A program made the translations under genes and the position numbers. A stretch of DNA of 64,000 bases, taken from positions 1-64,000 of the forward strand of contig JAQVPJ010000002.1 of the NCBI GenBank assembly GCA_028702135.1, read 5' to 3'. The number at the start of each line of letters is the position of its first letter. Positions within the stretch are counted from its first letter, which is position 1. This document shows positions 49,486 to 60,067 of this stretch, one piece after another. The notes beneath the pieces were generated by a model. The model had not been told where the DNA came from, searched no databases, and was given only the letters and a program-made list of their open reading frames with translations. This DNA is from Eubacteriales bacterium. GTDB taxonomy: Bacteria > Bacillota > Clostridia > Oscillospirales > CAG-382.

Positions 49486-49971
49486 ATGAAGAGAACGGAT
49501 TATATCTCATGGGATGAGTATTTTATGGGTATATCGCTGCTTGCAGCGATGAGGAGCAAGGATCCGAATACGCAGGTAGGCGCATGTATCGTAAACAGCG
49601 ATAACATTATTATTTCGACGGGCTATAACGGTTTTCCGAAGGGCTGCAGCGACGATGTTTTTCCCTGGGAGAGGGAGAGCAGCGAGGTAAACAAAACAAA
49701 ATACCCGTATGTTGTGCACGCAGAGCTTAATGCCATTCTCAACTCGGGAGGACGTTCTTTAAAGGGAGCGAGGGTATATGTCGCTCTTTTTCCTTGTAAC
49801 GAGTGCGCAAAGGCGATAATTCAATCGGGAATACATGAGGTAGTGTATTTATCCGATAAGTATGCAGATACCGAGAGCACACGTGCTTCAAAGTATATGC
49901 TTAACGCAGCGGGAGTCATCTTCCGCCAGCTTGATACCGAACGTGAGGAGCTCAGACTGATTTTCAAATAA
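49486..49971 (+). CDS. Deoxycytidylate (dCMP) deaminase-like protein
   Basis: ISLLAAMRSKDPNTQVGACIVN; VVHAELNAILN; ALFPCNECAKAIIQSGI. Confidence 0.9.
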   Translation: MKRTDYISWDEYFMGISLLAAMRSKDPNTQVGACIVNSDNIIISTGYNGFPKGCSDDVFPWERESSEVNKTKYPYVVHAELNAILNSGGRSLKGARVYVALFPCNECAKAIIQSGIHEVVYLSDKYADTESTRASKYMLNAAGVIFRQLDTEREELRLIFK

Positions 49972-50021
49972 ACCGAAAAACTGAGTTTCTGCACAGGATG
50001 AAGAAAGGCGGAGAAATTGTT

Positions 50022-50975
50022 ATGACATTAGTTATTATGGCTGCAGGTATGGGCAACCGTTACGGCGGATTGAAACAGATAGATCCCTTAGGGCCGAATG
50101 GCGAGTTTATTATAGACTATTCGATATATGATGCGGTTATGGCAGGATGCGATCGGGTGGTTTTTATCATCAAGGAGGAAAACTACGATATTTTCAGGGA
50201 AACGGTCGGAAAACGAGTAGAGAGCAGGATAAAGGTCGAATACGCTTTTCAGCGTATGGACGACTTACCGACAGGAACGCCCCCCGACGGGAGAGTAAAG
50301 CCGTGGGGTACGACACAGGCGGTTCTCGCATGCCGGGATATTGTTAAAGACAGCTTTATGGTCATCAACGCAGACGATTTTTACGGCAGGGAAGCTTTCG
50401 CGGTGATATACGATTATCTTTCGGAACTCGAAAAAACGAAAAACACTTCCGGCGCTAAGCGAATATACTGTATGCCGGGGTATATACTTAAAAATACTCT
50501 ATCGGATAACGGCCATGTTTCGAGGGGAATCTGCCGTGTCGATAAAAACGGCTCTCTTACGAGTATCGTGGAACGGAAAAAAATAATGCGAAACAACGGT
50601 TTTACGCAGTATTGCGATAAAAACGGGTCGTGGCACGATATAGATGAGGAATCTGTTGCCTCGATGAACTTTTTCGGTTTTGATCCCTCTGTTTTCGGGC
50701 TGCTTGAAGCAGGCTTCAAAAATTTCCTGAACAGTGAGGATACTGATCTTGTTACCGGGGAATATCTCCTTGCTCCGGCACTGGGAGAGGCCATCGCAGC
50801 GGGTGAATGTGAAGTAAGGGTTATCCCGACAGACGCAAAATGGTTCGGCGTTACCTATCAGGCGGATAGGGCTTTGGCAAAAGAATTTATAAATAATTTG
50901 ATAAAGAGGGGCGTTTATCCCGAAAAGCTGTGGGGGAAAACAGCGACGGACAGGGCGGGAGCGTACACGGTTTAA
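50022..50975 (+). CDS. Nucleotidyltransferase-family (sugar-nucleotide-type) protein
   Basis: LVIMAAGMGNRYGGLKQIDPLGPNGEFIIDYSIYDA; INADDFYGREAF. Confidence 0.85.
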   Translation: MTLVIMAAGMGNRYGGLKQIDPLGPNGEFIIDYSIYDAVMAGCDRVVFIIKEENYDIFRETVGKRVESRIKVEYAFQRMDDLPTGTPPDGRVKPWGTTQAVLACRDIVKDSFMVINADDFYGREAFAVIYDYLSELEKTKNTSGAKRIYCMPGYILKNTLSDNGHVSRGICRVDKNGSLTSIVERKKIMRNNGFTQYCDKNGSWHDIDEESVASMNFFGFDPSVFGLLEAGFKNFLNSEDTDLVTGEYLLAPALGEAIAAGECEVRVIPTDAKWFGVTYQADRALAKEFINNLIKRGVYPEKLWGKTATDRAGAYTV

Positions 50976-51015
50976 CAATACCACGCCCTTTTGTCAGAAA
51001 GGAGAAGCACCTTAT

Positions 51016-52425
51016 ATGAAATATGATGTCGTTATTGTAGGCGCAGGTCCCGCCGGGATTTTTACAGCGCTGGAGCTTATACGCAAGAACAGCGGTAAAA
51101 AAATAGTTATTATTGAAAAGGGCCAGCCGCTCGGCAAGCGGAGCTGTCCCAAAACCAAAACCGGAAAATGCATGAACTGCAAGCCGTATTGCCATATCAC
51201 GACCGGCTTTTCGGGTGCGGGCGCATTCTCCGACGGCAAATTATCGCTGTCATACGAGGTAGGCGGGGAACTGCCGGAGCTTTTAGGCGAAAAATACACA
51301 CAGGAGCTTATAGATTACACGGATAGGATTTACCTTGAATTCGGGGCGGACGAACATGTGGAGGGCGTTGAAAACCAGGATAAGGTAAGGGAGATACGCT
51401 CCCTTGCGATACAGGCGGGTCTGAAGCTGGTCGATTGCCCGATAAGGCATCTCGGCACGGAGAAGGCTCATGAGCTGTACTTGTCCATACAAACTTTCCT
51501 TGCGGAGAACGGCGTTGAAATGATTTTCGGACGCGAGTGCAGCAATCTGATTATAGAGAACGATGTGTGTACGGGCGTAATCACAAACGATGTAATGAAT
51601 CCGGGTTTGGAAATACCGGTATCGGGCGATACAATCGTGCTTGCGACAGGCAGACGCGGTGCGGAATGGCTTGAGCAGATATGCAGTTTACATAATATCT
51701 TCCATCAACCGGGAACGGTAGATATCGGTGTACGCGTTGAGGTACGCAACGAGATTATGGAGCATGTAAACAACGTGCTGTACGAATCCAAGCTGGTAGG
51801 GTATCCCAAGCCCTTCAAGAACAAGGTTCGAACCTTCTGCCAGAATCCGGGCGGATTTGTATCGCAGGAGAATTATGATAACGATCTTGCGGTTGTGAAC
51901 GGGCATTCATATAAGGAGAAAAAATCGAAAAACACCAATCTTGCTATTTTATGCTCACATAATTTCAGCGTGCCCTTCAATCAGCCGATTAAATATGCTC
52001 AGAAGGTAGGCGAGCTTACCAATATGCTGGGCGACGGTCATATCCTTGTGCAGAGGTTCGGCGATATTCTTGACGGAAAGCGCACCTGGCAGAAGGAGCT
52101 TGCGTTATCCAATGTCAAGCCGACGCTCCCCGATGCCGTAGCCGGTGACATAACCGCGGCTATGCCTTACAGGGCGATGATCAATATTATCAACTTTATA
52201 AAAGCGGTGGATATTGTAGTGCCCGGGTTTGCGAGCTACGAAACGCTTTTGTATTCGCCGGAGCTTAAATTTTACAGCAACCGTGTCAGGATGGACAAAG
52301 ACCTCAATACCAGCGTAAAGGGCCTGTTTTGCCTTGGCGATTCGAGCGGATGGACAAGAGGGCTGATGATGTCTTCTGTTATGGGAGTCCATATGGCAAA
52401 CCGGCTTATCAATGGGAATTCATAA
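51016..52425 (+). CDS. FAD-dependent dehydrogenase (COG2509-like)
   Basis: YDVVIVGAGPAGIFTALEL; CPKTKTGKCMNCKPYCHITTGFSGAGAFSDGKL; C-terminal FCLGDSSGWTRGLMMSSVMG. Confidence 0.85.
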   Translation: MKYDVVIVGAGPAGIFTALELIRKNSGKKIVIIEKGQPLGKRSCPKTKTGKCMNCKPYCHITTGFSGAGAFSDGKLSLSYEVGGELPELLGEKYTQELIDYTDRIYLEFGADEHVEGVENQDKVREIRSLAIQAGLKLVDCPIRHLGTEKAHELYLSIQTFLAENGVEMIFGRECSNLIIENDVCTGVITNDVMNPGLEIPVSGDTIVLATGRRGAEWLEQICSLHNIFHQPGTVDIGVRVEVRNEIMEHVNNVLYESKLVGYPKPFKNKVRTFCQNPGGFVSQENYDNDLAVVNGHSYKEKKSKNTNLAILCSHNFSVPFNQPIKYAQKVGELTNMLGDGHILVQRFGDILDGKRTWQKELALSNVKPTLPDAVAGDITAAMPYRAMINIINFIKAVDIVVPGFASYETLLYSPELKFYSNRVRMDKDLNTSVKGLFCLGDSSGWTRGLMMSSVMGVHMANRLINGNS

Positions 52426-52495
52426 TCGGTGTTAGCCGTTCCGTATTGACTTTTTACCGGAACGATTGTAACATAAAAGTAAAGGACGGCCACGG

Positions 52496-53629
52496 ATGTT
52501 TTTTCTTACAACAGGAACGGTGCCGCTGTTTTTAGGGGCGTTCGTTTATTCGGGTATCCGCTTATTTAGATTTTTAAAGCAGTTTTTTCCGGGTATAAAA
52601 AAGCTTGTTTTCTGGCTATTGTATTCGCTGCTGCCAGCTTTGTTTTTAGCAGGAATATGGCTTCCTGTTTCGGTGTTCGATAAGATTATTACGAATATCG
52701 GATTTGCGTATATGGGATTCCTTATTATTGCGATTATGCTACTTGCCGCAGCGGAGCTTGTCAGGGCTTTTTTGCATATTATCCGTAAGTTGCCCGAAAA
52801 AGGTGCAAAAAGGCGCAGGGCGCATATTATATCGGGCTTTTCGATAATCATTATATCAATCATCGTCTTTACAGCGGGTATTATAAACGCTTCCGAAGTG
52901 GATACGACGGAATACAGCGTCGAGATTAAAAAAAGCTGTTCGGCAGGGGATTTAAGAGTGGTTCAGCTCGCCGATATCCATATCGGTTACCAGCAGAGCA
53001 CTGATAAAATAAAGAGAGTCGTTGAAGCTGTCAACGCACAGAATCCCGATGTTGTGGTTATTTCTGGGGATGTATTCGACGGAGGGCTTGACGAGGTGTT
53101 CGATCTTACGAGGATAAAATCGGAGATCTCGAAAATCAATACGAAATACGGTGTTTTTGCCTGCCTTGGTAATCATGATATGTTCACTCCTGCGCTTGAG
53201 ACTTTTTTCTCGGAATGCGGGATAACACTTCTGACCGACGAGGCAGTGCTGGTGGCGGACAGCTTTTATGTAGTCGGCAGGAACGATAGAAATCTTGAGA
53301 CGTTCCGCAGGGAGGACCGCGAAGAGCTATCGGAAATTATTCGCGGGATTGATAAGACAAAGCCGATAATCGTACTCGACCACAGACCTCAGTCAATTGA
53401 GGAATCGGCTGAAAATGGAGTGGATTTGCTGCTTTGCGGACATTCCCATGCCGGGCAGACTTTTCCGATTACGCTTATTACGCATAGCATATACGAGGTT
53501 AATTACGGGCTTGCGGTTTTCGGGGATATGAGCATGGTTGTAACAAGCGGAACCGGTCTTTGGGGGCCGCCGACGCGTATAGGAACAGATTCCGAGATTG
53601 TGGTTATTGACGTAAGATTTTCAGTATGA
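52496..53629 (+). CDS. Membrane-associated metallophosphoesterase
   Basis: VQLADIHIGY; VVISGDVFDGG; CLGNHD; LLCGHSHAGQTFP; N-terminal TM segments. Confidence 0.92.
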   Translation: MFFLTTGTVPLFLGAFVYSGIRLFRFLKQFFPGIKKLVFWLLYSLLPALFLAGIWLPVSVFDKIITNIGFAYMGFLIIAIMLLAAAELVRAFLHIIRKLPEKGAKRRRAHIISGFSIIIISIIVFTAGIINASEVDTTEYSVEIKKSCSAGDLRVVQLADIHIGYQQSTDKIKRVVEAVNAQNPDVVVISGDVFDGGLDEVFDLTRIKSEISKINTKYGVFACLGNHDMFTPALETFFSECGITLLTDEAVLVADSFYVVGRNDRNLETFRREDREELSEIIRGIDKTKPIIVLDHRPQSIEESAENGVDLLLCGHSHAGQTFPITLITHSIYEVNYGLAVFGDMSMVVTSGTGLWGPPTRIGTDSEIVVIDVRFSV

Positions 53630-54321
53630 TTATGGATGATATTCGCAAGCGGCTTATGACTCTTTCGGAGCCGGAGTACAAAGCCTTCGCTTTGAAACTG
53701 TTACCTAAGGGTACGGTTATGTACGGTGTAAGGCTTCCATTGATAAAAAAAATAGCAAAAAACGCCGCAAAGGAGCAGAGTCTGGATTTTCTTGACGAAG
53801 CCGACAGCGGAATTTTCGAGGAAAAAATGTTCTGCGCTTTTGTGATAGGGTATGCAAAGCTGCCGATTCAAGAGAAGCTCGTTCTAATAAGCCGATTTAT
53901 ACCGAGAATTGACAACTGGAGTATATGCGACAGTTTCTGTGCGGCGTTGCATATAAAAAACAGCGAAGAGGAAGCGGTTTTTGAATTCCTGCAGCCCTTT
54001 TTGAAATCGAGTGAGGAATTTCCCGCACGGTTCGGCATCGTTATGCTACTGGATTATTTCGTAAAAGACGAGTACATCGACAGAGTTTTAAAGTTGATTA
54101 AGGATGTGAAGTGCGGGGATTATTATGCACAAATGGCGGCTGCCTGGGCGATTTCTGTTTGTATGGCGTGCTTTCCCGAAAAAACTATAAGGCTTTTTGA
54201 GGAAAGAGCTCTTTGCACTTTTGTACATAACAAGGCTATTCAGAAAACATGTGAATCCCGCAGAATCAACATCGGGACAAAGAAATATATAAAAACATTA
54301 AAAATCGGAGGAAAAAAATGA
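53626..54321 (+). CDS. DNA alkylation repair (AlkD-like) protein
   Basis: [59 protein letters not shown]. Confidence 0.88.
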   Translation: MIMDDIRKRLMTLSEPEYKAFALKLLPKGTVMYGVRLPLIKKIAKNAAKEQSLDFLDEADSGIFEEKMFCAFVIGYAKLPIQEKLVLISRFIPRIDNWSICDSFCAALHIKNSEEEAVFEFLQPFLKSSEEFPARFGIVMLLDYFVKDEYIDRVLKLIKDVKCGDYYAQMAAAWAISVCMACFPEKTIRLFEERALCTFVHNKAIQKTCESRRINIGTKKYIKTLKIGGKK

Positions 54322-55559
54322 GGGCTATCGAAGAGCTGAAAAAGTACGATAAAGAGGTTGGCGACGCTTGTGATTTGGAGCTTATCCGTCAGCGAGATAA
54401 TATCGAGCTGATTGCGAGTGAAAATATTGTTTCTGAGGCGGTGCTCCTTGCAGCGGGAACCATTCTTACGAATAAATACGCGGAAGGGTATCCGTCAAAG
54501 CGTTATTACGGCGGCTGCCAATATGTTGATATAGTCGAGAACATTGCACGGGAGAGAGCAAAAAAGCTGTTTGGTGCGGAGCACGCGAATGTTCAGCCTC
54601 ACAGCGGTGCATCCGCAAATCTTGCGGTCTTTTTCGCACTTCTCGAACCCGGAGACACTGTAATGGGGATGAATCTTGCACACGGCGGACATCTTTCGCA
54701 CGGCTCTCCCGTAAATATATCAGGTAAGTATTTCAATATAGTTCCGTATGGTGTTGACGATGACACTCAGCGGATAAATTATGATAAGATGGAACAGACT
54801 GCCCTTGAATGCAGACCAAAGCTGATTGTTGTCGGGGCAAGTGCATATCCGAGAATCATAGATTTTGAACGCTGCCGTGAGATAGCCGACAAAGCCGGTG
54901 CATATTTGATGGTGGATATGGCGCATATCGCGGGGCTTGTAGCAGCAGGACTGCATCCGAGTCCGATTCCGTATGCCCATGTCGTTACTTCGACCACCCA
55001 CAAGACGCTCAGAGGCCCGAGAGGCGGACTTATTCTATGCAAGCAGGAGTTGGCGGCAAAAATAGATAAAGCTATATTCCCGGGCACACAGGGCGGCCCA
55101 TTGATGCATATAATCGCCGCAAAAGCCGTCGCTTTCGGTGAGGCGCTTAAAGATGAGTTCAGGAACTATCAAAAGCAGATAATAAATAATGCACAGGCGT
55201 TGTCAAAAGCTCTCACCGACGAGGGGATCAAGCTCGTTTCGGGAGGTACCGACAACCATCTTATGCTGCTTGATCTGAGTGATATGGGAATTACGGGAAA
55301 GGAACTTGAGCACAGGTTGGATGAGGTTCACATTACCGCGAACAAGAATACGATTCCGAACGACCCGCAGAGTCCGTTTGTGACAAGCGGATTGAGAGTA
55401 GGCACTCCGGCGGTTACTTCAAGAGGCTTTGATGAGGAGGATATGAGAGTTATCGCACATCTCCTTAAGGTAGCAATCACGGATTTTGACAGTAGCAGGG
55501 ATTATATTCTTGCAGAGGTTAAAAGGCTCTGTGAGAGTCATCCGATTTATCGTGATTAA
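54318..55559 (+). CDS. glyA: Serine hydroxymethyltransferase
   Basis: [54 protein letters not shown]. Confidence 0.97.
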   Translation: MRAIEELKKYDKEVGDACDLELIRQRDNIELIASENIVSEAVLLAAGTILTNKYAEGYPSKRYYGGCQYVDIVENIARERAKKLFGAEHANVQPHSGASANLAVFFALLEPGDTVMGMNLAHGGHLSHGSPVNISGKYFNIVPYGVDDDTQRINYDKMEQTALECRPKLIVVGASAYPRIIDFERCREIADKAGAYLMVDMAHIAGLVAAGLHPSPIPYAHVVTSTTHKTLRGPRGGLILCKQELAAKIDKAIFPGTQGGPLMHIIAAKAVAFGEALKDEFRNYQKQIINNAQALSKALTDEGIKLVSGGTDNHLMLLDLSDMGITGKELEHRLDEVHITANKNTIPNDPQSPFVTSGLRVGTPAVTSRGFDEEDMRVIAHLLKVAITDFDSSRDYILAEVKRLCESHPIYRD

Positions 55560-55572
55560 ACGACTCAAGTAA

Positions 55573-55601
55573 TTGACAAACAAGCCGGATAAGGGTATAA
55601 T
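55573..55601 (+). promoter_or_regulatory. Consensus promoter TTGACA-17-TATAAT upstream of purA
   Basis: TTGACA 55573-55578; TATAAT 55596-55601; exact consensus, 17-nt spacer. Confidence 0.88.
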
Positions 55602-55624
55602 ATATTGTTTTTATTCGTGAATAG

Positions 55625-55660
55625 AGCCGCATTACCGGCGAAAGGCGGCTTTATGTTTTT
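55625..55660 (+). terminator. Terminator-like hairpin in the purA leader
   Basis: AGCCGC (55625-55630)/GCGGCT (55645-55650) followed by TTATGTTTTT, downstream of the promoter and before the purA start. Confidence 0.55.
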
Positions 55661-55701
55661 AGCACGATAATATTTGTTTCGCCGGAGAATAAGGATACAT
55701 A

Positions 55702-56976
55702 ATGCTTACTGCTATAACTGGAATTAACTGGGGTGACGAGGGAAAGGGCAGAATGGTCGATCTTTTATCAGAAGATTATGACATTGTTGTCCGTTATCAG
55801 GGCGGAAACAACGCCGGACACACGGTTGTAAATAAGAAAGGAAAGTTTATTCTTAATCTCTTACCCTCCGGAATTTTAAGGGATAATGTCGTCAATATAC
55901 TCGGAACCGGAATGGTTATTGATATTAAGCATCTTTGCGAGGAAATGGATAGGCTGATAGCCGGCGGTATAAAAATCACTCCCGAAAATCTGAAGATAAG
56001 CGACAGAGCGATTATATGCATGCCCTATCATGTTTCGCAGGACATACTTGAAGAGGATAGGCTTGGCGATAAAAAATTCGGTTCTACACGCCGCGGAATC
56101 GCTCCCGTATACGCCGATAAGTATTTTAAAAAGGGAATCAGGGCCGGTGAGCTTTTGGAAATCGGCGACTTGAAACAGAGAGTGGCCGATATAGTCGAGT
56201 GGAAGAACCTTACAATCAACGGAGGTTACGGAGCAAAAGAGATTTCCTCTGACGAGATGTATAATCATCTCGTGGAATATGGCAATAGACTGCTCTCGTT
56301 TATCTGCGACACCGGATTATACCTTGACAGGGCGGCAAAAGCAGGTAAACGCATAATGTTTGAAGCACAGCTCGGAGCTCTGCGTGATGTGGATTTCGGA
56401 ATTTATCCGTTTACATCGTCCTCAAATACAATCGCAGCTTACGCCCCTATCGGCGCAGGAATTCCGAATCATAAGTTAGACAACTGCATCGGTATTATGA
56501 AAGCATACTCCTCATGCGTGGGTGAGGGTCCGTTTACCTGCGAGCTTTTCGGTCAAAAGGGCAACGAGCTAAGAGAAGCGGGCGGCGAATACGGTGCGGC
56601 TACAGGCAGACCGAGGCGAGTGGGCGGTTTTGACGTCGTCGCATCAAGGTATGGTATAAGAGTTCAGGGCGCTGACATACTCGCACTTACAAAGCTCGAT
56701 GTTCTCTCATATCTGAAGAAGATGCCTGTTTGCATAGCATATGAAATCGACGGAGCTCAGACAGAAGATTTTCCAATAGGCGGAAGGCTTGACAGGGCAA
56801 AGCCGGTATATATATATATGGATGGTTGGAACAGCGACATTTCCGGCTGCCGTAAAATGAACGAACTTCCCGTAAAGGCGCAGGAATATGTACGTTTTAT
56901 CGAAGATGCAGTCGGGTGTCCGATACGGTACATCTCCGTAGGAGCGGAGCGCGAGCAGTATATCACTGTTTATTGA
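55702..56976 (+). CDS. purA: Adenylosuccinate synthetase
   Basis: ITGINWGDEGKGRMVDLL; YQGGNNAGHTVV; GSTRRGIAPVYADK. Confidence 0.96.
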   Translation: MLTAITGINWGDEGKGRMVDLLSEDYDIVVRYQGGNNAGHTVVNKKGKFILNLLPSGILRDNVVNILGTGMVIDIKHLCEEMDRLIAGGIKITPENLKISDRAIICMPYHVSQDILEEDRLGDKKFGSTRRGIAPVYADKYFKKGIRAGELLEIGDLKQRVADIVEWKNLTINGGYGAKEISSDEMYNHLVEYGNRLLSFICDTGLYLDRAAKAGKRIMFEAQLGALRDVDFGIYPFTSSSNTIAAYAPIGAGIPNHKLDNCIGIMKAYSSCVGEGPFTCELFGQKGNELREAGGEYGAATGRPRRVGGFDVVASRYGIRVQGADILALTKLDVLSYLKKMPVCIAYEIDGAQTEDFPIGGRLDRAKPVYIYMDGWNSDISGCRKMNELPVKAQEYVRFIEDAVGCPIRYISVGAEREQYITVY

Positions 56977-57025
56977 TAACACCGCCGATGAAAGGAATAT
57001 TCAAAAGTCAGATGAACAGTAAAAG

Positions 57026-57063
57026 AAGAGCTGTAATCTCATGTATTCATGATGCTCTTTTAT
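57026..57063 (+). terminator. Hairpin between purA and purB
   Basis: AAGAGC...TCATG-TATT-CATGA...GCTCTT followed by TTAT. Confidence 0.4.
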
Positions 57064-57097
57064 CGTCATCTGCAACTGAAAAGGAGCGGAGAATAGA

Positions 57098-58522
57098 TTG
57101 AGCAATAATTACGAAAGCCCTTTTTCGGGCAGATACGCATCAAAAGAGATGCAGGATTTATTTTCGCCGCAGAAGCGTGCTATTACATGGCGCAGGCTTT
57201 GGATTGCGCTTGCGAGCGCTGAAATGAAGTCGGGTCTGCCCGTAACCCGGGAGCAGATAGACGAGATGACTGCTAATGCCGATAAAATCGATTTTGTACG
57301 GATTGCGGAGATTGAAAAGCAGACGAGACATGACGTGATGGCGCATATACGCGCCTACGGAGAGGTATGTCCTAAAGCCGCCGGGATTATCCATCTCGGA
57401 GCGACGAGCTGCTATGTTACGGATAATGCCGATATTATCATCATGCGGGAAGCGTTGGAAATCGTTTCGGCAAAGCTCCTGACGGTAATAAAAAATTTGT
57501 GCGATTTTGCGCTTATGTATAAGGATTTACCTACACTTGCGTATACGCATCTGCAGGCAGCACAGCCTACAACGGTAGGTAAACGCACCTCGCTGTGGTT
57601 GCAGGATTTTTATATTGATTATGGAGATATAGAATACATCCGTAAAGGTCTTCGACTTCTCGGAAACAAGGGTGCGACCGGTACTCAGGCATCTTTTCTG
57701 AGACTTTTCGACGGCGATGCGGGGATGGTCATAGAGCTTGAGAATATGATTGCGGAGTATTTCGGATTTTCAAGCGTTTTTGATGTTTCGGGGCAGACAT
57801 ATACAAGAAAAGAGGATATGCGAATACAGAGCGTTCTTAGCGGTGTCGCACAGAGCGCATATAAGTTTTGTCAGGACCTGAGGCTGCTACAGAGCTTCGG
57901 TGAGCTTGAGGAGCCGTTTGGGAAGAATCAGGTCGGTTCCTCCGCAATGGCTTATAAGCGTAATCCTATCCGCAGTGAGAGGGTATGCTCTATCGCAAGA
58001 TTTGTGCTTGCTAACTCCGCAAACGCCGATATGACGGCCTCGGTGCAGTGGTTAGAGCGTTCGCTTGATGATTCCGCAAACAGACGTATTTCTCTTGCAG
58101 AGGGTTTTCTTGCCGTTGACAGCATTTTAAATCTGCTGATAGATATAACGAGCGGAATAACCGTTTATCCGAAAGTAGTGGAGAAAAGACTGCTTGAACA
58201 TCTGCCGTTTATCGCAACGGAAAACATTCTTATGGAGGCTGTTAAAAAGGGCGGTGACCGCCAGATGCTCCATGAGCGTATACGCACCTATTCTATAGAT
58301 ACAGAGCTTGCTAAAAAGCAGGGCGAGGAGATATCCCTGATAGATAAGATAAAAAGCGATCCCGACTTCGGACTTTGCGAGGAGGAGCTTGTAGCGATAT
58401 TGAATCCGAGGGATTTTATCGGAATGGCTCCGCTGCAGACCGAAAGGTTTATAAAAGAGAGGATTTTACCGATTTTAAAGGACTACGACGGAAAATATTC
58501 GGATTCCATAATAAGGGTATAG
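57098..58522 (+). CDS. purB: Adenylosuccinate lyase
   Basis: SPFSGRYASKEMQDLFSPQKRAITWRRLW; GSSAMAYKRNPIRSERVCSIAR; TTG start. Confidence 0.96.
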   Translation: MSNNYESPFSGRYASKEMQDLFSPQKRAITWRRLWIALASAEMKSGLPVTREQIDEMTANADKIDFVRIAEIEKQTRHDVMAHIRAYGEVCPKAAGIIHLGATSCYVTDNADIIIMREALEIVSAKLLTVIKNLCDFALMYKDLPTLAYTHLQAAQPTTVGKRTSLWLQDFYIDYGDIEYIRKGLRLLGNKGATGTQASFLRLFDGDAGMVIELENMIAEYFGFSSVFDVSGQTYTRKEDMRIQSVLSGVAQSAYKFCQDLRLLQSFGELEEPFGKNQVGSSAMAYKRNPIRSERVCSIARFVLANSANADMTASVQWLERSLDDSANRRISLAEGFLAVDSILNLLIDITSGITVYPKVVEKRLLEHLPFIATENILMEAVKKGGDRQMLHERIRTYSIDTELAKKQGEEISLIDKIKSDPDFGLCEEELVAILNPRDFIGMAPLQTERFIKERILPILKDYDGKYSDSIIRV

Positions 58523-58548
58523 ATTTTAAAAATGAAGAGGTATCGCGT

Positions 58549-60030
58549 ATGAGACAGGGCTTTGATTGTAGTAAGTATGTAAAGATGCAGTCAGAACAGA
58601 TTAAGAAGAGAATCTCGGAATTCGGAGGCAAACTGTACCTTGAATTCGGAGGTAAGCTCTTCGACGATTACCACGCGTCAAGAGTACTTCCCGGCTTTAA
58701 GCCTGACATTAAGATTAATATGCTGGAGGAGCTAAAGGACGAGGCGGAAATCGTTATCGCGATTAACTCAAACGACATCGAGAAGAATAAGGTCAGGGGA
58801 GATATTGGAATTACATATGATCTGGATGTACTGCGGTTAATAGACGCTTTCCGCGCCTACGGATTATATGTAGGGAGCGTCGTACTTACTCATTTTTCCG
58901 AACAGCCCGCCGCAATCGCTTTTCGTAAAAGGCTCGAGAATCTCGGTGTAAAGACCTATAAGCACTATAAAATAGAGAATTATCCCGCTAATATTCAGCT
59001 CATTATGAGCGACGATGGTTTCGGAAGGAATGAATATGTCGAAACCACCCGCTCTCTTGTCGTGGTGACTGCACCCGGTCCGGGCAGCGGTAAAATGGCA
59101 ACCTGTCTGTCACAGATATATCATGAATATAAGCGCGGAGTAAAAGCAGGTTATGCGAAGTTCGAGACATTCCCGGTATGGAATTTACCCTTGAAACATC
59201 CTTTAAATGTGGCATATGAAGCAGCGACCGCCGATTTGCAGGATACGATTATGATCGATCCCTTCCATCTTGAGGCGTATGGAACCACTGCCATTAATTA
59301 CAACAGGGATATAGAGGTTTTTCCTATTTTATGTGCTATGTTCGAGCGTATTAACGGCGGTTCTCCGTATAGATCTCCTACCGATATGGGAGTAAACATG
59401 CTCGGCTACTGTATAAGCGATGACGAGGTTTGCCGCGAGGCGTCGAAAGCGGAGATAATACGTAGATATTATGCGGCATTGTGTCAGGAGCGCAGAGGAC
59501 TTTCAGGTAAGGAAGCTATATATAAGATTGAGCTGCTTATGAAGCAGTGCGGTATCTCGACGAGCGACCGCAAGGTTGCGCAAGCTGCCATAAAAAAAGC
59601 CGGGGAGAGCCATGCTCCCGCTGCGGCGATAGAGCTTTCGGACGGCAGGATCATAACAGGAAAAACCTCGGCTCTATTGGGGGCATCCTCCGCAATGCTT
59701 ATCAACGCATTAAAGGCATTAGCGGGGATAGACGACTCGGTAATGCTGATGTCCCCGACGATAATAGAACCTATACAGAACCTTAAGGTAAATCATCTCG
59801 GCAATCATAATCCGAGGCTTCATATTGACGAGCTTTTAATCGCTCTGTCGATTTGCGCTTTGAACGATAAAAACGCAAAGGCGTCTCTTGAGCAGCTGAA
59901 AAACCTTAAGGACTGTCAGATGCATTCCTCGGTAATACTGTCTGAGGTGGATGTAAATATTCTTGGGAAGTTCGGAATAAACCTTACCTGCGAGCCGGTA
60001 TTCGAGTCGCATCGTCTGTATCAGAAATAA
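58549..60030 (+). CDS. DUF1846-family protein
   Basis: GFDCSKYVKMQSEQIKKRISEFGGKLYLEFGGKLFDDYHASRVLPGF; ATG 58549; the track start at 58375 lies inside purB. Confidence 0.93.
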   Translation: MRQGFDCSKYVKMQSEQIKKRISEFGGKLYLEFGGKLFDDYHASRVLPGFKPDIKINMLEELKDEAEIVIAINSNDIEKNKVRGDIGITYDLDVLRLIDAFRAYGLYVGSVVLTHFSEQPAAIAFRKRLENLGVKTYKHYKIENYPANIQLIMSDDGFGRNEYVETTRSLVVVTAPGPGSGKMATCLSQIYHEYKRGVKAGYAKFETFPVWNLPLKHPLNVAYEAATADLQDTIMIDPFHLEAYGTTAINYNRDIEVFPILCAMFERINGGSPYRSPTDMGVNMLGYCISDDEVCREASKAEIIRRYYAALCQERRGLSGKEAIYKIELLMKQCGISTSDRKVAQAAIKKAGESHAPAAAIELSDGRIITGKTSALLGASSAMLINALKALAGIDDSVMLMSPTIIEPIQNLKVNHLGNHNPRLHIDELLIALSICALNDKNAKASLEQLKNLKDCQMHSSVILSEVDVNILGKFGINLTCEPVFESHRLYQK

Positions 60031-60067
60031 ATATCCAGAAAGTTATTATTTTAGGGAATGAAAAAAT

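Noticed and set aside
58375-58548. N-terminal extension of the DUF1846 ORF
   Set aside because: Overlaps the purB 3' end in another frame; the family-typical start is ATG 58549.
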